Origin: Dioszegia crocea
Taxonomy: Eukaryota > Basidiomycota > Tremellomycetes > Tremellales > Bulleribasidiaceae
DNA length: 64,000 nucleotides
Assembly: GCA_001600615.1 (NCBI GenBank)
Contig: BCKK01000001.1
Coordinates: 3,043,826 to 3,107,825 of the forward strand
Reading direction: 5' to 3'
Of this stretch, positions 46,324 to 58,021 are shown piece after piece. Each line of letters starts with the position of its first letter. Within the stretch, counting starts at the first letter, position 1. A program made the position numbers and the translations under genes. The notes beneath the pieces are model-generated. The model saw only the letters and a list, made by a program, of their open reading frames with translations. It searched no databases and was not told where the DNA came from.

Positions 46324-49300
46324 ATGGCTGCTTCCAGCTCTACGACTGCAGCCCGTTCACCTGAGCAAAATTCCGCCTCGAAAGGCAATCTCCCTATCCT
46401 GCCGTCTCCGTCTACGCCTTATGGCAGTTCCTTTGGTTACAGACGGTTCTCCACCGCTTCTCGGATGTCAGACACTCGCGGATCCGACAAGGGTGATATC
46501 GGAGAGCGAGAATTGATCACCAGCGACGATGGCGAGGACCTGGTCCTGGCCGGCAGGTCGGGGGCGCAGTCGCGTGCGGTCGCCAATAAGCTTCGATGGA
46601 GAAAGTCTGCACACGAGGGGAGCAATGAGCGGGGAGCTGTGGAGGAGGACGTGATTGAAGACGAGCCGATGCCGGAGAGGGCGGACGACAATGTGGCGCA
46701 GGGTGGTCTGATGACCCCGCTTTCGGGAGGAATGTCGGAGGCGGAGGATTCTGTCACGGAAGCAGAAGGGTCTGAACGTCTTGCTGTCCCTGGGGAGAGT
46801 TCAGGAAGGGGTCGAAGTCGAGGGAGAAGAGTCAAGGACGAGGATGAGCAACCAGCAAAGAAAAGAAGAGGTGAGTCTGGTCTGAAATTGGTCATTGACT
46901 TGTCAGGAAACACCCAGGCATCACCCCTTCCCTCCCCTCCACCGTCTTCGATCCGTCATCACCCACCTCTCGGCTCTTGCCCGGGCGACGGCAGGTGTAA
47001 TGGCGCTGGAGGCAAAGCCGGCTGTGAAGGGTGCCCGACTTTCAACAATACCATTGCTACCGTCAGCATGCAGCCCCCGGCCGTTCCGCTTGCTGCGGAG
47101 GGAATCGAGCGCGCACCTTCCGGCAGAAGAGATCAACCGAAGCCGACATTCTGGAATCTGAATGGCGCTGGGGGTCTTCAGGGCGTCAATATGGACAAGA
47201 CGTTATCTGCGACATCAGCCAAGGAGCTATCGGGTGATGAAATTGAAGCGGAGAGCAAGGGTAGCATTGGGGAGGATGAAGTCATTGAGGCCGGCGCGGC
47301 GGCTACCCCTCAAGGCATGAGTTGCCGGAATTGCGGGACGAGCACCACGCCTTTATGGCGGAGAGATGAGGAAGGTAGACCCCAGTGTAACGCTTGCGGT
47401 AAGTCATTTTGGAGACCTAGCTGATGCACAGGTTTGTATCACAAGCTGCACGGCGTTGCACGGCCAGTCACGATGAAGAAGACTGTGATCAAACGACGGA
47501 AGCGAGTGCCAGCTATTACATCGGCAAATCGCACAAGCGCAAGTCTAGCAGATTCTTCCTCCCCTGCACCTCCGACATTTCAACCTGGGACAGTTCCCAC
47601 TACCACTTCACCTCTTCCAAGAGATGGCCACCAAGGCGATATGTTTGGTCTCCGATCAAGTCAACATACTCAACACCAATCTCCCTCTCGACCACTGTCA
47701 TCTCTTAACCCCGCACACCCTCCACTTGCCCACTCGTATCACGATAGCGGGCTTCGGAGCAGTGCAGTCCCGTTGCCTATGACTGGCGGAATGGGTGGGG
47801 AGAAAAAGCGGCCTTGGTATATTGAGGAAGGACGAGATGAAGCTGAGCGCAGGATGAGGGAGCGAGAAAAGAGTGATTGGGAAAGAGAAGTAAAGGATCG
47901 CGAAAGCGTGAGTCCATTTCCTTGACACGGTCCACCTTCATCACTGCCATCACCTACGAAACATCTTCAGCACGTTCCTTTCTGCTCTTCTCTCCTTTCC
48001 CCTATCCTCGGTCCTTTCACACGACTACCCCTAGCTACCCCTGCCAGCGACATGTGGTCCTTACATGGCATTACCCCTATCCCTTACCATCGTGTCACCC
48101 AGTTCCATTGTCCTTTGCCTTAGCGTGCAACTCTACATCTACCGTTCTCTTCCTGCTAGCGTTCCCCTCTTGGACATACACAATGAGCTCTGTGACTCTC
48201 CCTCCTCGTTTTGACTCAGCTTCACCTAGTATCATGCCTGCATCAACGCCAGAACGCAAGCTGACCAAGTTTCCTCCATCTCAATCCCCTTACTCTCGTC
48301 CTCCCATGGTCGTCCGTCCTGGTCTCCGCGGTACCCCCTCTATACCTCGATACCATCCCTACCCATCTGTGAACCCCAATCACCGACGCCGTCCTACCTC
48401 TCCATCATCCCAATACCTCCATTCCTACCGTCATGCCGCACCCACCCAAAATTCTTACCTCACCCATGCGTTGGCACATCTTGGCCCGCCTCGTCGTGCG
48501 TCTATCACTGCACACCATGCACCGCACGGCACGCCTACCCTGATTGTCCCTCGGCCATCATCTGAACCGCCCAATCCCCTTCGCAACAAACAGCTTGCAA
48601 GGCAACTGGCCGCAGAGACCCTTTTGGCCATGGACTCTGCGCCGGTCGCAAAGGAATTTTCTTCCGCGGAGGTCCCTCCTCCTGCCGCTCTCTCCCGTGA
48701 AAAGAGCGATGAAGACGGCAGAGGTGCGAAGAGAAAGTTGGACGAGACTGTCTCGTCTCGCAGTGCCGCCGGATCATCTCATTCCAATCGAAACCTACCA
48801 CAATCGTCCGCCACCTCCGGCCCTCGGCCTCAATCTACTACCGACAATCGCTCGGGCCAGGCTCCTCCTATGACCACATCCACATCATCTGCTCCTGCCA
48901 CTCATGGCAACATACCAGGCCGTACGTCCCAGGCTGGCGCATCTTCCCATTCCCCATCAATCCCGCCAGGTGAACCTGCCGGCCCATCGAATCAATACAA
49001 CCGCTACGGGGCGTACGTCAACGGGTCCCGAGATCCCCATGCGATCCCATGGTCCCTCTCTGCGAATCGATATGGTCTAGGGGCTCAGAGGGGCCCGCCC
49101 TCCTCACACAACGCGCAGCTTGGCGCCGCTGCACCAAAATCTACTCAAATCCCATCAGCACCCCTTGCCGATCCCCTTGCGCGACATCGACCTGCTATCC
49201 CACCTCACCTCAGCGGTAATCCAGTCAATACTTCTACGCCTGGCGCCTTGCGAGAGTTACACGATCATCGGGAACACTTGCGCGAAGGCAAGAAGTGGCT

Positions 49301-50414
49301 TGAAAAGATGATGACTCAAACGGAGCGGCTATTGTATCTGGTGGACAACAAGCTGGCGTCGGATCCCGCGGGGTCGGGGTCGGCGGCCAGTGCAATAGCT
49401 GCTCTGGGAGGCAGGTCTGTCTTGGCAGGTGGCGGCCGACACGCGGAGGATTGGGAGTTCGAGGAGAGGGAGAGGAATCGTGCGAGGGAGATACAGCGCA
49501 TCGAGGATGACAGGAGGCGTGATCGGTTAGAACGGGAGAAACGCCAGAAGGACCGGGATGATGACGTATCGCGAGATAGGTCCTTGCCCCAAACAGACCC
49601 GGCTGCGCTGGACCGTGCTCGAGCGGGTCATCATTTAGGAGAGCGAGACCCTAGACCGCCAGGGTTTGGCGGGGGTTTCTTCGGAACCTGGGGGTCAGGT
49701 CTTGGACGGGAAAGGGAGTGGGAGACGATGCGCGAGCGGGAGAAGCTGGCAAGGGAGAAGGATACAAAGGAGAGAGACATGGTGCGGAATGAGTCTGAAA
49801 AGAATCGGGATTTGCTGCTAGCGAGCAGGCGCGTGACGGCTGTGAGCCCTATACCTTCTACTGGGGCTGGTCGAGCGGGGTCCATCATCAGCGCGGGGGT
49901 GGGCGGAGGTAACCGCTCGACATCCAATTCCCCTGCTATCGCCTCACGCAGCCTCAACACCTCATCCGGATCCTCGGGTCCTGCGCCCAAACCTTCCTTA
50001 GGCTGGGATGGCGAGCCCATCATGGCCGGAACTGCTCTCCCTCGAAGTCAACAAGCACCTCTAAACCCTTATGCTGCTGTCAACAAGCCCCATCGCTCTC
50101 CACCCTTGGCGAACGCAGGGATTGCAGCCAATGGGGGTTCAGTAGGCAAAGTCGCAACCCCTTCTGGATCCCCAGTGGTGTCATCCGCCTCTGTTGTTGC
50201 CATGTCTCCCACGATCTCCGCATCGGGTGCGGCCTCAGCGGACGGATCAGGTGCGGACAGCAAGTCTCAGGCTGCCCGCCAAGGCCCGGCGAGCACGAAT
50301 GGAGAAAGAGTAGTGGGATCAGCTAGCGGAGTAGCATCATACGGGGGGCAGGCGGGCGGGAGGGGGCCTTTCAACTGGGACGCCACGGAGTCAAAGATGG
50401 CGGCGCGAGAGTAA
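46324..50414 (+). CDS. CIR1: GATA-type iron regulator, Cir1-like
   Basis: Iron-responsive transcription factor; in Cryptococcus, Cir1 controls iron uptake, reductases and virulence traits. Exons are 46324-47398, 47432-47907 and 48048-50414, giving 1,305 aa. A cysteine-rich block near residue 219 ([20 protein letters not shown]-x5-C-x8-C-x2-C) is the hallmark of Sre1/Sfu1/Cir1 iron sensors. One GATA finger near residue 334 has [21 protein letters not shown] then [16 protein letters not shown] (C-x2-C-x17-C-x2-C), split by a 33-nt intron. One rather than two fingers points to the Cir1 type. The long C-terminus is Ser/Pro-rich with a charged ER-rich coiled coil ([31 protein letters not shown]). 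The second intron (140 nt) is uncertain at its acceptor. A 36-nt stop-free segment at 46871-46906 has intron ends and may be spliced out. Confidence 0.87.
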
Positions 50415-50636
50415 GGGAATGGCTGGGGAGGGGATCTTGTAGGAGAGGAACGACAATTAGAGACTAGTTGTATTGATGTTTATACACGAGTACAGTATGT
50501 AGCGCGTTGCTGTAGGGCAAAGTAACACCTCTGAGGTTCTGTCCTCCACTATACAATATCTGCCCATCAGATGTAATCCCACAGATCGCCATTCGCCCTC
50601 GGCCATCGGCCATCGGCTGCACCCGGATCCCCCGGG

Positions 50637-51523
50637 CTATAGGAACCGCACTCCGTCCCCGCTTGCCTCGTCCCCCTTGATCACCTGCGCTTTGCCCCTC
50701 TTCACTAGCCCGTCTATCGCTCTTCTCAGCAGTGTAGGATGTAGTCCCCTGAATTCGGTGGTCTCTGCCAGATCCCCTTCGGTCAGTTCGTAGAACGTCA
50801 GAATCGAGCCTGTCTGGCCGGTGTCGGACACCTGAAACGTGAGACCGTGAGAGATTAAGCGGGACGCAGCAACACGGATGAAGCTTACCCAATCGTAGAT
50901 TAGCTGGCCCCATTCATCGGCTTTGCGCCAGAGCAGCAGATATGTCGATGTCTGCTTGGGTGGATCGGCTATCACATGTCCTTGGACCGTCAGTATGAGC
51001 GCGATAAATGTCTGGCATATGGTACATACCATCCTTTGCCATGTGCGCCATAAGCTGCTTGAGTGAAGTAGGCAAGAGTCTCCCTGACGTATGAGCTCAA
51101 CATAGAGAACCTTCTCAGCCGGAAAACTCACGCGATATCGTCCTATTCCAGAATAGAGCTCCACCGCCATCTACTCCATCGGAGTTTACAGTCCAGACCC
51201 GCTCAAATCTTGCCCATGATAAGACTAGCTCGGTCCAAAGATTTAGTTGATGCGCCAGAGTGGCCGGATTTGGTTGCAGTCTGTCAATCTCAGCAAACTG
51301 ACAGGTCTTACACAATGACCCTGGAGGAAGCTTACGTGTAGAAGGGGGGAAAGGACCATATAGCTGGAAAGGTGAATCCGGAAGGTGCAACGATAGGGCG
51401 GAGCGGCGTTGGGGGATTGCTCGAAGTGCCGTTTCTGGGCTTGCTATCCCCAGTTTGAGATCTTGGGGGTATAGATACAAGCTTTGAGCTGGAGCTTGTG
51501 TATTCTGGATAGCTTGTCGACAT
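50637..51523 (-). CDS. VPS25: ESCRT-II subunit Vps25
   Basis: Winged-helix subunit of ESCRT-II, which sorts ubiquitinated membrane proteins into multivesicular bodies; in Cryptococcus-type fungi ESCRT also feeds the Rim101 pH pathway. Exons are 51523-51336, 51280-51132, 51083-51030, 50968-50889 and 50831-50637, giving 221 aa. The Vps36/Vps22-binding PPF motif region is present as SGFTFPAIWSFPPFYTLQPN. Winged-helix wording follows: QLNLWTELVLSWARFERVW, LFWNRTISRRLLPTSLKQLMAHM, QTSTYLLLWRKADEWGQLIYDWV, SILTFYELTEGD, FRGLHPTLLRRAIDGLVKRGKAQVI. It ends GDGVRFL. The ~45-residue Ser-rich extension before the PPF region is longer than in yeast. The start is the ATG giving MSTSYPEY; no better upstream ATG joins. 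Confidence 0.91.
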
Positions 51524-51751
51524 ATTGAGCAATGATATGCGATGGATGAGTGCGTCTTTGTTGGCCAAGGCGAGCAAACCGCCACCGTCCCCCGGAACCT
51601 TCGGACGTAGGCGTAGGTGCGGAGGCAAGGTCCCGGGGGACAGGAGAGCTCACTAGAGCTACATAGACTATTGAAGGTCCTCACCTCCTCGTTGTTCCTT
51701 CTTCCTCCTTCCTTCATCCTTCTCCCCTTCCCAAATCTCTCATCAGAAATC
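51524..51751. promoter_or_regulatory. Divergent promoter, VPS25 / F-box-like paralogue 1
   Basis: 228 bp between divergent start codons. T/C-rich on the plus strand (CTTCTTCCTCCTTCCTTC near 51706-51723), typical of fungal pyrimidine tracts before starts. Confidence 0.45.
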
Positions 51752-53325
51752 ATGCCTCCACGCAGACGCAGAATTGCAGTTGAAGTCAAAGAAGAGGTCG
51801 ACAATGGTGCCATCGTCTCGAAATTGTCAACCCCCAGCGGAAAGGCATATGGTACCCCCGAGATCCTCCATCGCATCCTCAGCTTTCTTAGCCCTCACGA
51901 CCTCACAAACGTCATGAGGCTCGAGAAGAGCTGTCTTCCTGTTGCTATCAAGGTGCTCTACCACACTATCGATTACAATGCGGTCCCATCAATCATGAAG
52001 AAGACAATAACGGTATGTACTCTGCTTCCCACCTGACAGGACCAAACTGATGTGTTCAGGCCAGAGAACGGATGTACTGCAACGCCATCATGATCCTCAA
52101 CGCGCAGAAAACAAATCTCACTCCTGCGATGCTAGGCGAGCTCCGGGCCACGAAGGGGCAGACCTCTCGGATCACAACTTACAAACCGGGGTTTACCAAC
52201 TCCGTCGTCACCCACCTCCGCCAGAAATGTCGGTATCTGCAGAAGATCATCTTCGGTAGACCTTACAAACACTTTGACGGGAACGGTTCATGGGTGGTGT
52301 ACTGTGAAGGGAAGGGAGGGCGGGTAGATATCGCCCGCTACGTCACGTCGTCACTCCTCAAACATCCACCCCTCACTATCGCCTCTCCCCCTCCTCCGTC
52401 GAATGACTACACGGTACGATTCCTTCTCGATCTCGAGCTTGTCGTCAACACTATCAGCGACTGGCCTTCCACTCATCGCACCGGGGTTGGTGCTCGACGA
52501 AATCGGGTTGCCGAGCTACCCGTGCTCGAGCTATGGGCCGAGGCGCTTCGAACATCCCCAGCTTTCGGCTCCCTCGGCCGAGCTCTCGATGCTGGCCAAG
52601 TCCCCCTCTCCTAGCCGATCTCATGTGTCTATACGAGCGCCAAATCAGCGCCGGCTTTGCGGAACGACTCGAGATGCTGTTGATTCCGCATCTCAAGCCA
52701 TTCAAAGTGCAGCAATTCGAGTCATTCGCCAGGCTGGCCGGAGCATCATTGACAGCTCTGGAGCTGGTCAATGACCGAGACGACTCAAACAAAAAGGCTC
52801 GCTCGAATATCAGCGTCGCCGATCTCCCATCCCTCATCAAGATCTTCCGAGACCATCTCCCCCATCTCTCGCGCTTCGACCTTGCCGTCAATGGGGATTC
52901 CGGCATTTCAGGAAAGAGGTGCCAGGATTTGTTGGATGAAAACTCGTTGCGAGAAGGGGGGACAATCGTGGCTCTGCGACTCATCATCATTGGCTGGAAG
53001 AGCACATCCCTGCTTGACATCATCCGACTGATTGCGCCTCTATGCACATCGAAAGCAAAGATCCTCACTACTCCGTCCTTTAATCTGAGTAATCTGAAGA
53101 TGGACGGTAGGGAAGGAGCGTACTTGCGGTACCTTCGTCAGTAAGTCTGGTCGTCTAGCATCTTGGCTGTCCGTCTTCACGTTGGCTCATATATCTAGAC
53201 AACCTGCGAGTCGCAAAGCGTATCTCAGCACCATCGATTTCGCCACGATCGGCGTTACGACCATCGACGAGGTAAAGAAACTGGCTTATGCCGAGGACGG
53301 CAGGCCGCTGAGCCTAAAAGCGTAA
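51752..53325 (+). pseudogene. F-box-like paralogue 1, frameshifted
   Basis: First of three tandem paralogues. Exon 1 51752-52012, exon 2 from 52060, then 53199-53325 after a 58-nt intron. It starts with a basic MPPRRRR segment and an F-box-like helix (TPEILHRILSFLSPHDLTNVMRLEKSC). The exon-2 frame from 52060 ends at TAG 52612-52614, while the homologous frame carries on immediately (DLMCLYERQISAGFAERLE) to 53140. Aligning with paralogue 3 shows the two frames abut with exactly one base missing in the C/T run at 52602-52613 (VPLS/LADLM versus LPIS/LDVIS). No intron fits. The gene also ends early, at GRPLSLKA, where paralogues 2 and 3 go on for 100 residues or more. Either a true pseudogene or a single-base sequence error; F-box assignment is moderate. 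Confidence 0.65.
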
Positions 53326-53802
53326 ATTGTGAGCATTCGCCTGCCCCTATGATATCCAGAGTCCCGGCTGATTCTTTAACAGATGAAGTTCCAGTCCCAG
53401 CAAAATTCAGCTGGTCTCGCGGTGGAGTAGAAGGCGGACGAGAACGAAGCGGCCCACTGATCCTGAACCTGTCGTATAAAAAAGTTGTTTATAGTTGTGA
53501 TTAGCTTTGTATTTAGTAGAACGACTCTGTGATCGAGAGCTTCAGCCCTGCTCTTTGACGTCAAGGCCGGGAAGAGGAAAGCGTGCCCGCTCACCCGATA
53601 CATGCTGCATGAATTTCGCCGAAATTCCCCCGAGCCCGCAACGCATACTCGAGCTCGCTCGCTCTTGTCTTGGCTCTTGTTGCACGCCTCATTTCAACTC
53701 CACTTCCACATTCTCCTACCCCGTATCTGCCTGTAGTTGACGGATCATGAGATCAAGCTGACGCGAATCTTAGCTGGCATCTTCAGGTTTCCGTCACACG
53801 CA
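53326..53802. other. Intergenic between F-box-like paralogues 1 and 2
   Basis: 477 bp. May include decayed 3' coding sequence of paralogue 1, but I cannot align it by eye to the other copies. Nothing else recognised. Confidence 0.35.
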
Positions 53803-55789
53803 ATGAACCCCCAGGAGTCCAACAGTGACCAACCCCCTGAACTCTCATTCCGCTCGGCGGCACGAGAAGCCTACAATATACCCGAAGTCCGCCAGCAAAT
53901 TCTCAGTTACCTCGACAAACACTCCTTGTCCAAATGCATAAGATCAGAAAGGAAAGGCGTGTTTGATGCGGCCAGGGAGCTGTGCAGGGCAATGAGCTAT
54001 ATCTGGGTTCGCTCACACATGGCGGTGACGACCGTGAGTCTTATTCTGCGCTGTGGTGGCCCGACCTGATGACTGCAGCCAAGGCAGAAGACATACTGTC
54101 AGGCGGTGGAGACAATCGACGCGCGCGGCGCGAAATTAAAGATTGCACCGGCAATGCTGAAGAAGACGGACCTCGTAATCGACGATCCTAAACGTCGGAA
54201 GGCTATCACCGCTACGTACCTCGCCAACTTCAACCCGCAGGTATCCAACTTGGTGGTTCCGCCAATGCAGAAGAAGTGCTCCGGTCTCAGGCGTATGCTT
54301 TTCGGAAGCGAGTCACCCTCAAAGAGTTCCGAGAGTTGGGTGGTGCACTTCGAGGAGCCGTGGGGGGTGGGAGATGAGGTAGGGAATCAGCGGAAGGCTG
54401 GACATAAGCCTGACGGAGGGCGGATCGAGCTGCGGCGGACGATTGACGTGAGCCTGGACGAGAACCCCTTCACTACAATCGATATTCCCCCGCCGCCCAC
54501 CGACGGTTATACCTTACACCTCCGCTTTGACCTCGTCCTTTCGTCGTGGAATCCCACAACCAGGCGGTCGGACAAATGGGTCAAGGCATTACGAGAAGGA
54601 GAGTGCTTCAAGGCACTGTACAAGACTTTGAGTCTTCAGCGACTCAGCGTGAGGATGGACGACCTCGTCACGATCTGCGAGCGCCAAATCTCCGCGGGGT
54701 ATACCGACCGGCTCGAATGCATCTTCGCACCGCGTATTGAGCCGTGGTCCATCTCGAACTTTGGACACTTCGTAAAGATTGCATCGGAAGCGTTAACGAC
54801 TTTGGTCCTGGCCGATGGCGAGATGCGTAACAAAGATACCCCGCGACCGACAGCGACGTATGAAGATCTACCTGCCATCGTCGATATCGTTCAAAGCAGC
54901 CTTCCAAATTTGGCCAAGCTGCATATCGCATTGCTCGATGTTCATCGAGCTGAGGCGGCTTGTCGAGCTGCCCTAGACGATCGAGTCTTGCGGGAAAGCG
55001 GCAGCATCACTTCCCTCCGCATCTTCACACCTCCCTTCACCGCTCGGGCGGTCGCACCCCATGTCCCGGTCCCAACAATTGGTATAGCATGTTCAACACT
55101 GTCCGACTCGTGTCTCGCATCTGTACCAAGAACGCCAATATCTCCCTTGCTTGGTCGCACGATTACGGAAACAAAGGTCAAGAGCAAGTGGGATATCTTC
55201 AGGCTCTCTGGCGATGAGTTTTCAGGTTACGAAGTCACACTTGTTCCGCCAATTGTTTCGAGCAGCAGCTGATACGCATAGTGAACCTCCTCAAATGCGA
55301 GAACGCCTGGCCGGCTTCGATTTTGCTCCTACCGGAATCGTTCGGCTGAACGAGGTCACCCATCTCGGGTACCATGACGACGGGCGACCGATGGGTCTCT
55401 GGGAGAAGAAGGTCAGAGAGATGAATCTCTTGGAGAGGCTGCAGGAGGCTCGCAAGGCGAAGGGAGTCCCGGCGCTGGCTGGCGAGGAGTTGCTGGAGTG
55501 TATCGAGACGGCGAAGCGTATCGAGGCGATCTCGCCCTCTGCGAGCACGCGTACAATGTTCGAGCCGGTGAACGAACTTCGGAAAGCGCTCAAGTGGGCG
55601 GACGAGGAACATCACCTGCCGAGTGTTGATACCATATGCGAGGACATCCAGGAGTTTGCTCTGCTGTTAAAGGGCATCTCGCCGGAATTGGCGGACCCCG
55701 GACGGAGGGAGGGCGATTGGGACCTCGACAATGATCTGGACGTCATGTCGACTGACTCTGAGTTTTCTGAATGGGAGTCGGACTACTAG
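53803..55789 (+). pseudogene. F-box-like paralogue 2, with frameshift and damaged splice donor
   Basis: Second tandem copy. Exon 1 53803-54033 carries the F-box-like helix (IPEVRQQILSYLDKHSLSKCIRSERK). Exon 2 starts at 54088 after a 54-nt intron and reads well to about 55070 (SWVVHFEEP, DDLVTICERQISAGYTDRLE, ASEALTTLVLADGE). There the homologous frame shifts by one base: paralogue 3 matches MFNTVRLVSRICTKN in another frame up to 55213, while the ATG frame stops at 55270-55272. At 55214, where paralogue 3 has GTGAGT, the donor reads ATGAGT; with that 68-nt intron (to 55281) removed, the last exon continues correctly (LAGFDF, YHDDGRPMGLWEKK) to 55789. Two lesions suggest early decay. Alternatively two shorter proteins are made. 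Confidence 0.62.
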
Positions 55790-56140
55790 ATGTAAGAATA
55801 GATCGTTCTTTGTGTCTCGTAGCGTATGATGGATGGTCACGCAAATTCGAGAGGCGAAGGGGATTCAATATGGACATCGCATCGGATCCACCTCTTTCCA
55901 CTTGTGCATTCTGGTCCAGACCCTTGTTGCTCAATTCTCTTGCGAGGTGGAGACAATGACTACATATAGGCGCAGAAGAGGGCGCCCTAGTGACTGCAGA
56001 TCCTGGCTCGAGGTCCAGCCAGCAAGATGTCTCAGACGCGTCGGTCAATCCCCCGAGAACCCTCCGAGCATACCTTCCATCGCGTTCACGAGACTTGCTC
56101 TTCGACTCATTCGCCAGATACTCCCTTAGGTCTCGTCGTC
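55790..56140. other. Intergenic before F-box-like paralogue 3
   Basis: 351 bp; includes an in-frame ATG at 56027 that would add 38 residues to paralogue 3. Nothing else recognised. Confidence 0.4.
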
Positions 56141-57955
56141 ATGTCCGAGCCCAGCCCTCGCGCAATCTCTGAGCCTGCAGTCCCATGCGCACCGACTCGA
56201 TCACCCGGACGTGAGGTTTACGAATGCCTCGAAATCCGCCAGCAAATTCTCGGCCTCCTCGACAAGCACTCCTTGACGCAGTTCATGCGCATCGAGAAGA
56301 AATGCATGTTTTCAGTAGCTCAGGAGCTTTATTACTCTATGAGCTATACCTGGGTCCGGTCGCATATGGCCATGACTACGGTAGGTCATAAGAATGCCCC
56401 ACACTGATTCTACGAACGGCAGAGAACGTACTGCGCGGCGGTGCGGGAGATTGACGCTCGTAAAATGAAGCTCGCCCCTGCCGCTTTGAGGCAAACCAGC
56501 TTCGTCCTAGAGGACCCCAAAAGGCGGACCGCTCTCACCGCCAAATTCCTCTCTGAATACCACATCGACGTCTTCCACCTCGTTGTTCCCCCCATGCGGC
56601 GCAAATGCCCGAATCTCCGCCGAAGCATCTTTGGCGGTGAGATCGACGTTTACACCCAGCAGCGTCGGGAAGATACATGGGTGGTACACTGCGATCCACC
56701 TCCAGCAGTGCCACTGCCGAAGTCGAAGTCCCTCCCCCAGACCGGCTATATTGACTATATTGGAGATAGGATAGGCCACCTCTCCTCGGATCCCGCTACC
56801 GCCATCATACCCCCTCCCCCTCCCTCCGAACACTACGAGATGAGAATGCGTTTTAATTTCTCCATCGCTTCCTTCGGTGCGGAACATCCTCTTCGGATCG
56901 ACGAATGGCTATTGGCTCTTCAAGAGCAGCCGATCTTCGGTCACTTGTACAAGACCGTCGATTTTGGCGAACTCCCCATCTCACTCGACGTCATCTCCAA
57001 AATCTACGCCCGGCAAAACTCGCACGGTAGCTCTGAGGGACTTGCAGAGATATCTGCCCCTAGAATCGCCCCATGGGACATAGCCGATCTCGGTCGATTC
57101 GCTAGCGTTGTATCTACAACCCTTACCTCCCTCTCCCTTACAGATGAATCCTGGGGTCGACACACAAAGTCCAGATGCGACTTTACGGATCTGCCCGGCT
57201 TGATCTCGATCATTCGTAATGATCTTCCTAAATTGAAGGAACTGCGAGTGACGATGACGGGGATCGAGGATGGAGAGTCCGTCTGTCGGTCAATGCTGGA
57301 TGAGAGCACACTGTCGGAGCGAGGGACTCTAGAGCATCTCCGGATCGTCTCCCGTCCTGGTCATTGCGTCGGTGCACCCTTTAACATCCTACGCGTCCTA
57401 TCTTCCCTCTGTGCAACTGCTGTTGACATCGAGCTCTCGGGCACAGATCATGCGGAGGGAATAGAGGTGAGCGAATGGATATGCGAGCTCCGAGAGTGAG
57501 TTAATCCCACCTGCTTAGACGTGGAGCTGACATCAATTAGGCAATGCACACTCCGTCGTGCCCACCTATCACATGTCGACTTCGCCTCCCTAGGAGTGAC
57601 AGAGCTGCATCAGGTGCTGCAGCTGGAGTATCATGATGACGGTCGGCCGCGGGGCCTTTGGGAGAGCAGGGCGGTGCATCTGTACGAGAGGATCCAGCCT
57701 CGCGAAGGTAGAGCCCATGCCGTCGTTCCTACCCGCAAGGAGCAAGCCAGCCTGGATGATTGCCTCCGGTCGTGTCGCCAGATCATGGAGCTACCGGCGA
57801 GGTCAGAGCCCAGAGAATTGCTAAAGGAGCTGCGGGCTTTCAGGACAACGGTCGGAAAAGTCCACGGCTTCGAAAATGGCACTACCCTACACCACGTCGC
57901 CAACTCGATCATTTATCATGAGTACGAGCTAGAGGCCAGTCTCAAACGACGTTAG
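56141..57955 (+). CDS. F-box-like paralogue 3, intact
   Basis: Exons are 56141-56380, 56423-57495 and 57541-57955, giving 575 aa. It is the only copy of the tandem three with an unbroken frame and normal splice sites (donors GTAGGT and GTGAGT). The N-terminal F-box-like helix pair is YECLEIRQQILGLLDKHSLTQFMRIEKKCMF (quoted as family signature in parts). A helical/strand repeat body follows (FHLVVPPMRRKCPNLRR, LTSLSLTDESW, LPGLISIIRNDLPKLKELRVTM, LEHLRIVSR), like a degenerate leucine-rich repeat. The end carries the shared YHDDGRPRGLWES motif. F-box proteins are SCF ubiquitin-ligase substrate adaptors; no binding partner can be named. The start was chosen because it gives the same N-terminal length as paralogue 2. 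Confidence 0.72.
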
Positions 57956-58021
57956 TGCTGCATGCATAGAGACTGGATCAGGTGCCATATCGGGTTGAGA
58001 TACATTCGCTAGGCGTATCCT

